Assembly: GCF_014154935.1 (NCBI RefSeq)
Contig: NZ_JACEHH010000018.1
Location: forward strand, 62,001 to 126,000
Length of the DNA: 64,000 bases
Source: Stieleria mannarensis
Lineage (GTDB): Bacteria; Planctomycetota; Planctomycetia; Pirellulales; Pirellulaceae
Direction of reading: 5' to 3'
Shown: in pieces, positions 53,675-61,777 of the stretch
Layout: every line of letters begins with the position of its first letter
Numbering within the stretch: the first letter of the stretch is position 1
Notes under the pieces: model-generated
What the model was told of the DNA's origin: nothing
Seen by the model: the letters and a program-made list of their open reading frames with translations, nothing else
The model's database searches: none
Made by a program: the position numbers and the translations under genes

Positions 53675-53896
53675 ATGCAGTCGTTTCGAGTCGGCAAGGG
53701 AATTCAGGTGGAAGTTTGCAGGGCCAACAACCGTGCCGAATGGACCCCGTACACGACGACCAGGACGAACACGTTTGACGAACCGGTCAGCCGCACCCGC
53801 TCGACCGTCGTCTTCCGCAGTGGACGCTGGTTGCTGCGGGTCAAGCCGCACCACGTCGAAATGTTCAATGGGCTGCGGTGGCTGCGACTGAAGTGA
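53675..53896 (+). CDS. Small conserved-looking hypothetical protein
   Basis: 73 residues, basic, no signal or membrane segment. It contains RANNRAEWTPYTTTRTNTFDEP, TRSTVVFRSGRWLLRVKP and a Trp/Arg-rich end (NGLRWLRLK), suggesting a compact beta fold that may bind nucleic acid. I do not recognise the family. A strong Shine-Dalgarno and GC-ending codons support it as a real gene. It is divergent from DUF6807. Confidence 0.55.
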   Translation: MQSFRVGKGIQVEVCRANNRAEWTPYTTTRTNTFDEPVSRTRSTVVFRSGRWLLRVKPHHVEMFNGLRWLRLK

Positions 53897-54438
53897 CCGG
53901 ATACCGATCGCGAACTCCCCGGCAACGTGGTCGTGCAGTTTTCAAAGTATCCCTCCCAGGGAACCGTGAAATGTATTGCTGATTCATGACGATGCGTCCC
54001 CTCACCCCCGGCCTGGCCTGATGAAAATCAACGGAACTTGGAAGGTTGGGTAGGTTCGGGGACGTTCAACGATTCTGCTGGATCCCTCGATTGCAAATTG
54101 CAAATTGTTCATTGCAAATTTGAAATTTGCCGGGAATCGTCGCTCAAATCATTTTGCATTTTGCAGTGTTCATTTTGCAATTTGCAATCATTGTCTGTTC
54201 GCCAGTATCAGACGCCACTCAATTTTCATCAGGCCACCCCCGGCTCCTCTCCCCCGGAAAACCTGACTCGCTGAAGCTCGCCAGGTTTTCCGGGGGAGAG
54301 GGGAGCGAGAATCATCAATATCGTCTTGCAACGAAATGAGTCTACCAACCTTTGTCTGCCAACATTGTGTTGATCGCAAGGGGATTGGTCGGCAATAAAC
54401 TTCAGGCGGTGCGTGACGGATGGAATGCACAGCATGCC
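53897..54438. repeat. 542-bp gap with two inverted repeats
   Basis: No gene is supported. 54089-54190 is an A/T-rich inverted repeat made of ATTGCAAATTGCAAA words and their complements. 54246-54301 is a perfect 20-bp stem (CCTCTCCCCCGGAAAACCTG and its complement) around a 16-nt loop. The latter lies 137 bp beyond the pyrD stop on its downstream side and could end its transcript. Confidence 0.75.
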
Positions 54439-55539
54439 CTACACGGCATCCACACCGACGATGTCCTGCAAATGCGAGATGCCATCCCGCTTCAACATTT
54501 TCAACAATCCGCGATTGATCCGCCGGACGACACCGGGGCCTTGGTAGATCAAGGCCGTCAACAATTGGACCAGCGACGCCCCTGAGCGCAGTTTGCGGCA
54601 GGCGTCCTCGGCACTGCGGACTCCACCGGCCGCGATGATTTGATAGCGTTGTCGATCCATGCGTCGGTACAGATTCGCGATCCTCAGGTCCATCCAATCG
54701 ACCGTCGGCGGTCCCGAAATCGCGCCGGGCCAATCTTTCCAAACTTCACGCGGTGTCGACAGCCCGGTCCTGCGGCTCGGTGACAGGTTGAACATGAACC
54801 CTCGCACCGATTCGAACGGATCAACGGTTTCCAACATCCGATCGATCGCGGCGTCGTCCCAGTCGGGCGATAATTTCAAGAAGCATGGCACGTCGATCGG
54901 AATCGACGCCAACCGGTCCAGAAGCTCTCGCAGATGCCCCGGCTGGTCAAAGAACGCTCGTCCATCCTGTGTGTTCGGGCAACTTAAGTTCAACATGAAG
55001 TACGACGCGTGACCCTTCAGCGTCCGCGCCGAAGTCACGTAGTCCTCCAGGATCTCGTCGGCGCTGGCGGCAGGCGCACCGACGCCGTGATTGGTGTTGA
55101 CCAGATTGATCCCCAGCGGCACCTTGATCGGCTGTCGCGCCAGGTGATTCGCAACCTCGGTGGCACCGTCATTGGGCAACCCGTAGTGCACACAGATCGC
55201 TTCGTCCGCTGGCAGACGCCAAAGCCGTGGGGCCGGGTTTCCGGTCGACGGCAACGCGGAAACCGAGCCGATTTCGACGTGAGAGAAACCCAACGACGCC
55301 ATCATTCGGATCGCGCGTCCGGACTTGTCGTAGCCCGCGGCCAATCCCAGTGGATTGGTGAAGCGGATGCCTGCCACCTCGATGTTCAGCCTGGGATCGG
55401 ACACACGATGCAACCTTGATGACAAACGCATCAATCCGGGAACACGCGATGCGTGGTCTCCCCAAGCGATCGCCTGGTCGTGTGCCCATTCCGGATCCAT
55501 GCGAAACAGCATCGGGCGTACAATACGATGGTAGAACAT
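54439..55539 (-). CDS. pyrD: Dihydroorotate dehydrogenase, class 2-like with class 1-type Cys
   Basis: 366 residues from ATG at 55539; the longer open frame translates a family 2 repeat as TGWKPIPR and is rejected. The N terminus FYHRIVRPMLFRMDPEWAHD and NPLGLAAGYDKSG are those of membrane-associated, quinone-linked class 2 enzymes. FMN contacts GINLVNTN, FMLNLSCPNT, FLKLSPDW and AAGGVRSAEDA are present. At the catalytic base the sequence has Cys187 (NLSCPNT) where class 2 enzymes normally have Ser (NxSSPNT) and class 1 enzymes have Cys. It oxidises dihydroorotate to orotate in pyrimidine synthesis. Confidence 0.9.
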   Translation of the reverse strand: MFYHRIVRPMLFRMDPEWAHDQAIAWGDHASRVPGLMRLSSRLHRVSDPRLNIEVAGIRFTNPLGLAAGYDKSGRAIRMMASLGFSHVEIGSVSALPSTGNPAPRLWRLPADEAICVHYGLPNDGATEVANHLARQPIKVPLGINLVNTNHGVGAPAASADEILEDYVTSARTLKGHASYFMLNLSCPNTQDGRAFFDQPGHLRELLDRLASIPIDVPCFLKLSPDWDDAAIDRMLETVDPFESVRGFMFNLSPSRRTGLSTPREVWKDWPGAISGPPTVDWMDLRIANLYRRMDRQRYQIIAAGGVRSAEDACRKLRSGASLVQLLTALIYQGPGVVRRINRGLLKMLKRDGISHLQDIVGVDAV

Positions 55540-55544
55540 AAAAC

Positions 55545-55603
55545 GTGGGATAGGCTTCCAGCCTGTCATTGTCACCGACGTGGGATAGGCTTCCAGCCTG
55601 TCA
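55545..55603. repeat. Two tandem copies of the family 2 repeat
   Basis: Copies at 55545-55568 and 55580-55603, five bases upstream of the pyrD start and 38 bp upstream of the plus-strand start at 55641, so they occupy the divergent promoter region. Confidence 0.85.
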
Positions 55604-55640
55604 TTCTATCCGCCCCAACCCTTTTCCTGCATCACCGACG

Positions 55641-56672
55641 ATGATTCACTCTTTGCGTCAGAAAATGATCTGCTCGTTCGGGTTAATCCCGATCGTTTTG
55701 TCCATTGTATCTCCGATCCAAGCGGAACCCCCAACGCCGCAGACGGTCGACTTCGGAATCTATCAAGATTGCCCGCTGCTGGAGAATGATTCGACGCGAG
55801 TGGTGTTTTGTCCTCAAGTCGGAGGTCGCGTGTTGGAGTATGCGCTGCGTGGTCAAAACGCACTGTTCGTTTCTCGGTATGAATTGACCGGCGAGGAATC
55901 CGAAATCGGCGGCACCGCTCCTTCGGCCGGCCGGTTCGATATCGGTCCAGAGAAGATTGCCGCGAAACGGACCGGGTCATTTTTCGGCGAGTGGACGACG
56001 GAACGAACGGGACCGTTGTCGCTGGTGATGGTCAGCAAGCCGGGAAAGCAAACGGGGGTCACGTTGAAGCGTGAATTCACCCTTGACCGAAATTCTTCGC
56101 GTCTGGTTTGCGTTCAAACAATCATCAACGTTTGCGACCGAACGGTCCAGCACTGTCACTGGAGTCGCACGTTCGCAAACCAAGCAGGCATCGTGTTGAT
56201 CCCTCTGGAAGGGTTTCCCCGTTTTCCGAATCGATACGTCCGTTACGACGGCGGTGGGCTTCGCATGGCGCCCCAAGACGAAAACATCCGGATTCGTGAC
56301 GGCTTTTTGGAGATCATCGGACCACCGTCGTCACCGAAGCTGGGGATGGACAGCTATGCCGGTTGGCTGGCACATCAGCAGCCAACCGGATTGCTATTCA
56401 TCAAACAGTTTCCGACCTACCCAGATCGAAACTACTGTGAACTGGCCGGACTGACAATTTCGACCTGGACCCCTGCCACCGGTCACACGGTCGAACTGGA
56501 ACCGATCGGTCCGACCGAAACATTGCGGCCGGGCGAGTCGGCATCGTTCACCGAGGTCTGGTCGTTGCACGAGAATCCGTCCCCCGAATCGGGCGCGTCA
56601 TTGGATCTTACACGAATCCGAGCGATTCACGACGCGTTGCCGGAAACCCCAGCGGTCGGCCCGCAATCGTAG
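55641..56672 (+). CDS. Secreted galactose-mutarotase-like protein (DUF4380-type)
   Basis: 343 residues from the ATG of MIHSLRQKM, with a signal peptide ending SPIQAEP. The chain is beta-rich: RVVFCPQVGGRVLEYALRGQNALF near the start is the typical 'P..GGR...' of DUF4380 and the mutarotase superfold, followed by GGTAPSAGRFDIGPE, TLKREFTLDRNSSRLVCVQTIIN and HWSRTFANQAGIVLIPLEG. No GalM catalytic His/Glu set is evident. Probably binds or modifies a sugar outside the cytoplasm. Convergent with the AMP nucleosidase gene, 6 bp between stops. Confidence 0.7.
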   Translation: MIHSLRQKMICSFGLIPIVLSIVSPIQAEPPTPQTVDFGIYQDCPLLENDSTRVVFCPQVGGRVLEYALRGQNALFVSRYELTGEESEIGGTAPSAGRFDIGPEKIAAKRTGSFFGEWTTERTGPLSLVMVSKPGKQTGVTLKREFTLDRNSSRLVCVQTIINVCDRTVQHCHWSRTFANQAGIVLIPLEGFPRFPNRYVRYDGGGLRMAPQDENIRIRDGFLEIIGPPSSPKLGMDSYAGWLAHQQPTGLLFIKQFPTYPDRNYCELAGLTISTWTPATGHTVELEPIGPTETLRPGESASFTEVWSLHENPSPESGASLDLTRIRAIHDALPETPAVGPQS

Positions 56673-56678
56673 ACAAGC

Positions 56679-57884
56679 TCACCAACCCGCACCGGCGTTC
56701 CCATCGGCCCCTTCCAACAGAGATTCATCGGGCGCGCGGATATCGCTGTTGGGCAACCCATCGGGGTACTCTTGCTTGATCTTGGTGATGGCGGCGGTCG
56801 CCACGGACAAGTGCTGTTTCTTGGTTTCGTCATAGAATGTCTTGGCCGCTCCGGGCAGCTTCGGCTGTCCGTGCAGCGGTTTGTCGCTGACGCAAAGCAA
56901 CGTGGCGTTGGGGATGCGATAGCGGAATCCGTTTGCCGCAACGGTCGCCGATTCCATGTCGACGGCGATGCTGCGGCTGACCCGCAAGTGTTCCAGCGCC
57001 GTCCGCAAGGAAAGCTCCCAATTGCGATCGGCCGTCGTGTACACCGCGCCGATCCGGTATGGCAATTCGGCCGCGTCGAGCGCGCTGGCCAGCGCGCGAT
57101 TGAGTAGAAAACTTGGCGTGATCGGGACCGACGGGGGCAAGGATTCGTCCAGCAAGTGGTCGGCCCGCATGTACCCCGATGCCAACACAAAGTCCCCGAT
57201 CTCCTGGTGGTTTCGAACACCGGCACAATGCCCCACCATCATCATCGCGTCGGGACGGAGCACGGCCAGGTGATCGGTCAGATTCTTGGCGTTGGACGGT
57301 CCGACGCCAATGTTGACGATACTGATGCCTCGGTTGTCGTCTTCGCGATGATGCAGCGTCGGCATTTGAACGTCGTCACGGTTGGATCGCTCGGCATCAG
57401 GAAACTGTCGGATGAAGGCCGCGATGTGCATGTTGTAATTGGTCAACAGCACGTAACGCTGAAAATCTTCGGCGTTTGTCCCCGTGTAGTGTTCCAGCCG
57501 CTTGATCGAAAGCTCACTGCGTTCGGGGCCGAACAAGAACACTTTTTTGCGAGTCAAATCGAAATCGGTTTCGTCGATCATCTCCAACAGTTGCGGAGAA
57601 CTCAGGTCCACCCGCGGGCGTGACCGCGTGATCGTGATTTCGGCCCCGCGCCGAGCCAGTTTTAAGAGCTCGCGTCGCAAGTACCATCGATAGGCTCTCG
57701 GTCGAGCGATCTTGCCGGATAATTCCGGGTTGTGCTTGGACCAGTGCCGGTACACCGTCAACTTGGAATAGAATCCGTCGGCATAGATCTCTTCCATCCG
57801 CTCGCATGCGGCGGAGATTTGTTCACAAAGTCCCTGTTCGGAGGCATCCGGATTGATTTGAAAGGTTTCGTGCATGGCGACCAT
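56679..57884 (-). CDS. amn: AMP nucleosidase
   Basis: 401 residues. The catalytic domain is well preserved: VNIGVGPSNAKNLTDHLAVLRPDAMMMVGHCAGVRNHQEIGDFVLASGYMR, then VYTTADRNWELS, SIAVDMESATVAANGFRYRIPNATLLCVSDKPLHG with the Met-Glu-Ser ribose site of nucleoside phosphorylases. It hydrolyses AMP to adenine and ribose 5-phosphate. The N-terminal regulatory domain (~150 residues: YSKLTVYRHWSKHNPELSGKIARPRAYRWYLRREL) is shorter than in E. coli Amn, so the whole is about 80 residues shorter. Start ATG at 57884; 57875 is possible. Confidence 0.92.
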   Translation of the reverse strand: MVAMHETFQINPDASEQGLCEQISAACERMEEIYADGFYSKLTVYRHWSKHNPELSGKIARPRAYRWYLRRELLKLARRGAEITITRSRPRVDLSSPQLLEMIDETDFDLTRKKVFLFGPERSELSIKRLEHYTGTNAEDFQRYVLLTNYNMHIAAFIRQFPDAERSNRDDVQMPTLHHREDDNRGISIVNIGVGPSNAKNLTDHLAVLRPDAMMMVGHCAGVRNHQEIGDFVLASGYMRADHLLDESLPPSVPITPSFLLNRALASALDAAELPYRIGAVYTTADRNWELSLRTALEHLRVSRSIAVDMESATVAANGFRYRIPNATLLCVSDKPLHGQPKLPGAAKTFYDETKKQHLSVATAAITKIKQEYPDGLPNSDIRAPDESLLEGADGNAGAGW

Positions 57885-57931
57885 TGTGATCGATCGCCGA
57901 TCGGCAGGCTAGCTGTCTCGCCGTTCATCCA

Positions 57932-57967
57932 CGTCGCAACGCTCGATGCGAGCGTGGAAACGCCGCA
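57932..57967. repeat. Partial family 1 element
   Basis: CGTCGCAACGCTCGATGCGAGCGTGGAAACGCCG matches the right half of copy B (22150-22180) in reverse. A further diverged piece stands at 59096-59130. Confidence 0.6.
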
Positions 57968-58141
57968 GATCTACCGTTTGGTGAAATTCGCCCCACGGCT
58001 GGCAAGGCGTACCCACGGATAAGGAGCAGTGTGAGATCCGCGGGAATGCCGGATGCCGGACGCTGCCCACACGAGCGGGCGAACGTGAGTACATTAAGAG
58101 GCGTGTGTGAACGACACCTCCCATCCAGCCAAAGCAACCCC

Positions 58142-59089
58142 ATGAAAGTTTCACTGCACGCCGCCGCGCTCGTTTTCCTGGCGTTGATGTCCGTCACCGC
58201 TTCGGCCCAGCAGCCTTGGATCATCGACCCGCACACACACTTCAAGGGCCACGAGCAGATCGAACTGGAGAGCCGGACGGTCAAACGCGAGCCGAAGAAT
58301 ACGCTCGGTCAGGTCCTCGTCCCCGAAGACTATCGCGAACTGGCCGATCGGCTGGGCATCCAGTCGACGTTGGCAGTCGAGGCCGTCGATCAGGACCAGC
58401 CCCAATTCAACGACTGGTTGCTTGATCAGGCCAAGTCGGACCTGGTTTGTGGTTACATCGCGCGCGGGGATTTGTCATCCGACGATTTTCAAACGCACCA
58501 TCGGCGCTACAAGCAATCGGGATACTTGAATGGGTATCGATTTCGGATGGATGAACTCGCCGGCTACCTTCAAAACGAAACCGCGCGAAAGCACCTTGCA
58601 ATGCTCGAAAGCGAGGGCATGGTCGTCGACCTGTTGATCGAACCGGCCCATACGGATGATGTCGCCGAATTGGCCCAGGCCTTTCCGCGGCTGAAGATCG
58701 TGATCAACCATTGCTTTCGCGCGAAACTGATTGACGGCGACGTCAGCGACCCGTGGAAACAAGCCGTCCAACGTTGCGCAAAGTTCGACAACGTCTACAT
58801 GAAAATCTCCAGCATCCTCAATTTTGCCGGCACCAAACCCTTCGTCGAGACAGCCCCAACGGACCTGCAGACGTATCTTCCGGTGCTGGAACCCTGCTTT
58901 GCCGCATTCGGCGAAGACCGCGTGATTTTTGCGACCAATTGGGGCGTCAGCACGCACTTCGGCAGCGTCGATGACGTGGTCAGGATCGTCCAGGAGTTTC
59001 TCGCGACGAAAGGCGACGCGGCGGTCAAGAAAGGCATGCGAGACAACGCGATCCGCATTTATGGGATCAACATGAAATACTTGCGGTGA
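58142..59089 (+). CDS. Secreted amidohydrolase-2 family protein
   Basis: 315 residues with a signal peptide (VFLALMSVTASAQQ). The TIM-barrel metallohydrolase pattern starts with IIDPHTHF; VVDLLIEPAHTDDVAELAQAFPRLKIVINHCFRA carries the third histidine region. The usual terminal Asp motif (SDxP) reads FATNWGVS, i.e. Asn in place of Asp, as in some COG3618-type members. Relatives are lactonases and decarboxylases. The substrate is unknown; export suggests a sugar lactone or aromatic acid. Start at the ATG of MKVSLHAA. Confidence 0.8.
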   Translation: MKVSLHAAALVFLALMSVTASAQQPWIIDPHTHFKGHEQIELESRTVKREPKNTLGQVLVPEDYRELADRLGIQSTLAVEAVDQDQPQFNDWLLDQAKSDLVCGYIARGDLSSDDFQTHHRRYKQSGYLNGYRFRMDELAGYLQNETARKHLAMLESEGMVVDLLIEPAHTDDVAELAQAFPRLKIVINHCFRAKLIDGDVSDPWKQAVQRCAKFDNVYMKISSILNFAGTKPFVETAPTDLQTYLPVLEPCFAAFGEDRVIFATNWGVSTHFGSVDDVVRIVQEFLATKGDAAVKKGMRDNAIRIYGINMKYLR

Positions 59090-59142
59090 CCTTGTCGTCG
59101 CGACCCTCGGTGCGAGCGCGGAAAACCCCGGGGATCCAGCTT

Positions 59143-59206
59143 GTCGTAGCTACGCTCGCCAGAGCGTGGCCCCCCCGGGATCCACCTTCTGGCGAAGGTC
59201 GCTACG
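59143..59206. repeat. Dispersed hairpin element, family 1, copy D
   Basis: GTCGTAGCTACGCTCGCCAG arm and CTTCTGGCGAAGGTCGCTAC arm around a GC-rich centre, in the 127-bp space between convergent genes. Confidence 0.8.
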
Positions 59207-59216
59207 GACCGGCGAT

Positions 59217-60641
59217 TCACTCCGCCGCTGGCAACGTCCACCACCAGTAGTTCAAGTGCTGCTCATGCTCAGACAATAACGACACGTCGATCGGCTCCGG
59301 GGGCGTGACATCGGTGGGCAGTTGCGGGTCAAAACCCCAGACTTCGGCGCGGCCGTCGACCACGCGGTATCCGAACGGGCTGCCACCGACGGGATCGATG
59401 GGGCCGAAATCGATGCCCAAATCCGCGGAGGTCAACTCGTCCAAGTCGCCCGGCCAGTCACCGTTGCGTTTTTCGTACAGCCGCAAGCCGACGCCGATCT
59501 TTGCGATTCGGTTCTCCATGGCCGAGCGTGCAAAGGCTTTGCCGACGGCGCCCAGCGCCGGGACGGTCAGACTGGTCAACACGGTTTCCAATCGCCTGAG
59601 CCAGCCGGCCTGGGCGAGCTGTTGGCTGAACTGCGAATCGAGTGCCGTCGTCTGCGTGAAAAACTCGGCCAGCTCCTCCGTGGCGATGGATTCCGCCTGG
59701 GCCATCACGTCGAGTGATGCGAGCGCGTCGATGGGCCGCCGGCTGAACCCACCAGTCGGCACCCGCAGATCATCGCCGATGCGCTGCAGATCGTCGAACA
59801 CCGGTTGCGACATCGCTCGCTCGCCCGCGATCGCCAGCCGGTATCGCGATCCGAAATCGTCCAAGGCACGCAATTGCTCGAAGATCGCTTTTAATTGTTT
59901 TTCATCAAAAAGATCCAGCTCGATGGCCATCTTCAATTGCTTCAGCGACATCCCATGGACGGCGACCACGACCAACTGCGCGATGATCAGTGGTTCTTTC
60001 TCGAGGGCACGGGCGACACCGACGCTGGCCCGAACACTCTCCAACGCCTGCTTGCGGTCATCGCGCCGGAGCGCATCTTCGAACTCCAGTTGCAGCAATC
60101 GGGCCACGCTGCGTGTCGATTGGACGTAGGGCAAAAGGGTATTGAAGGAATCCATTTCGACCCGTGTCCAGATCGGGCCCGTTCCCTCGGTGATTTCGTG
60201 AATCTCGGCGCGTAGGGCGGACCATTGGTCAAGAAACTGGCGTACCTGGTCGTTGTACCGATAGGGGTCGTTGTACCGATAGGGTTCGCCATGAACGTAA
60301 TCGGCGTCACCTTCGGTCACACCGACCACCGGGACGCCACGGCATGATTCGACGAATGCCTTTGAATCGATTTCTTCCAGCACCCGCATCCAGCGGTCGG
60401 ATTTTTCCTGCCCCATGGTGCGAGCGCGAAACGCCTCCATCGAGACATCATCGATCGGCAATCCTCGCGCCAGAATTTCCTCACGGCGCTCGGCGACTTC
60501 GGCGGCCGCGTTGGAACGCCGTGCGAACCACCACGTCAGCGGACCGCCACACAGCAACACCGCGAGCGAAAAAAGCACGACGAGCACAACGATGATGCGT
60601 TTATTGGTCGACGAGGATTCGGCAGAGCCGGCAGACGCCAT
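59217..60641 (-). CDS. Single-pass membrane protein of unknown function
   Basis: 474 residues from ATG at 60641. One membrane helix (IIVVLVVLFSLAVLLCGGPLTWWF, ~16-39) and a largely helical periplasmic part. The end, RIAKIGVGLRLYEKRNGDWPGDLDEL...IDPVGGSPFGYRVVDGRAEVWGFDP, matches a C-terminal module common in planctomycete proteins related to pseudopilin processing or export. An in-frame 18-bp duplication at 60251-60286 gives DPYRYN twice. The frame is open upstream to 61163, but that part contains a 4 x 15-bp repeat and overlaps an opposite gene; I reject it. Function unknown. Confidence 0.7.
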   Translation of the reverse strand: MASAGSAESSSTNKRIIVVLVVLFSLAVLLCGGPLTWWFARRSNAAAEVAERREEILARGLPIDDVSMEAFRARTMGQEKSDRWMRVLEEIDSKAFVESCRGVPVVGVTEGDADYVHGEPYRYNDPYRYNDQVRQFLDQWSALRAEIHEITEGTGPIWTRVEMDSFNTLLPYVQSTRSVARLLQLEFEDALRRDDRKQALESVRASVGVARALEKEPLIIAQLVVVAVHGMSLKQLKMAIELDLFDEKQLKAIFEQLRALDDFGSRYRLAIAGERAMSQPVFDDLQRIGDDLRVPTGGFSRRPIDALASLDVMAQAESIATEELAEFFTQTTALDSQFSQQLAQAGWLRRLETVLTSLTVPALGAVGKAFARSAMENRIAKIGVGLRLYEKRNGDWPGDLDELTSADLGIDFGPIDPVGGSPFGYRVVDGRAEVWGFDPQLPTDVTPPEPIDVSLLSEHEQHLNYWWWTLPAAE

Positions 60642-60741
60642 GGGAGCAACCCTTTTTGCGAAAATTAAGGCGAGGATTTGAGTCCAGATCATTCTAGCGG
60701 CGTCCGCGTGTGTTGCAGCCTCGCCGATCGCGGTGCGTGGG

Positions 60742-60801
60742 GAATCCCTGAAAAGTGAATCCCTGAAAAGTGAATCCCTGAAAAGTGAATCCCTGAACAG
60801 C
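60742..60801. repeat. Four tandem 15-bp units upstream of the membrane protein
   Basis: GAATCCCTGAAAAGT repeated at 60742, 60757, 60772 and 60787 (last copy with two changes), 100 bp upstream of the minus-strand start at 60641, within the divergent promoter region shared with the gene at 60927. Confidence 0.9.
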
Positions 60802-60926
60802 CAATCGCCGGATACAGTGCTCCGGCGCGCCCGCTTTTCATCTGGATTGGCCCCAGTACAAGTAGTCGGTCCGTGACGACTCGATCGCCCCCCTTTTAGC
60901 CCGCCGTCTCTGTCGGAGTCATTCCC

Positions 60927-61418
60927 ATGTCCAGCACGATTCAAAATCAGACGAGCACGACGGTTCAATGCCTGCCCCAAGGCATCTGTTCGTGGAACTA
61001 CAACCTGTCTGGAGGAACGCTCGCTGGAAAAACCGAATTGCGAGCGACCAGTGAGCAAGGGGCGCTGGTCGTCGACGGCACCGCGTTCGCGGTCGAAAAG
61101 AACGGGATTTTCAGTGGACAGTGGACTTTGAAATACGACGGAAGCGAAGTCGCCGCGGCACAAAAACGATCGGCCTTCACGCGAACCTTTGACATCGATG
61201 CACCTGGAGGTCCGCTGCTACTGGTCGCTGATTCGGGATTCAGTCGGTGCTTTGCGCTACGACAAGGCGAGGAAACCATGGCCACGATGCGGCCCGATCA
61301 TCCGTTGACCCGTCGCGGCAAGATCGAGATTCTGACGTCCGACTACGACTCGCCGACCGTGCTCTTCGCGTTTTGGCTGGTCGCACTGATGTGGCGGCGC
61401 GCCGCCCAAAACAATTGA
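60927..61418 (+). CDS. Hypothetical protein, beta-rich, with C-terminal hydrophobic segment
   Basis: 163 residues, ATG at 60927. No signal. It contains QGICSWNYNLSGGTLAGKTEL, FAVEKNGIFSGQWTLKYDG, SAFTRTFDIDAPGGPLLLVADSGFSRCFALRQGEE and a hydrophobic end (PTVLFAFWLVALMWRRAAQNN). The regular antiparallel-strand pattern recalls tubby/LURP-like barrels, in which a C-terminal helix is buried, but I cannot assign a family. Function unknown. Confidence 0.6.
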   Translation: MSSTIQNQTSTTVQCLPQGICSWNYNLSGGTLAGKTELRATSEQGALVVDGTAFAVEKNGIFSGQWTLKYDGSEVAAAQKRSAFTRTFDIDAPGGPLLLVADSGFSRCFALRQGEETMATMRPDHPLTRRGKIEILTSDYDSPTVLFAFWLVALMWRRAAQNN

Positions 61419-61777
61419 TGTGGCACTGCGGAAGTGACACTCTCTCGCTTGCGCTTCAAGCTTGTATTGCGTTGTTTCATCCAACGCGTTGGCTGGGAAG
61501 CGAGGTAGGAAGATTTTGGAGGCAGGAAGATTTGCTAACCCGATCGGCTCATGCATTTCACCATTTTCTTACCTCCGAAATCTTCTTACCCCATTTCCGC
61601 AACGGCCGAAACCACGGCGGCGTGCCCAAATCGGCGGTTGCCATCGGCGGGTTTTCTCTCTGCTTTGCTGCGGCCTTGGCACGTCCGATCCGATAAAATC
61701 GATTTTCCTCCGATTTTCTGTTTGAGGTTGCTCCGTCGCGACCGGTCTAAGGGGTTGTCGCTAACCACCGAGTTTTC
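61419..61777. repeat. Spacer with family 3 inverted repeat
   Basis: No gene is supported. Arms 61504-61533 and 61563-61590 pair with about 23 of 28 matches (GGTAGGAAGATTTTGGAGG core), the better copy of the element at 23863-23949. The remaining 190 bp upstream of the sigma factor gene probably hold its promoter. Confidence 0.7.

Noticed and set aside
60642-61163. Upstream extension of the membrane-protein frame
   Set aside because: It translates the 15-bp tandem repeat into RDSLF units and overlaps the opposite gene at 60927.
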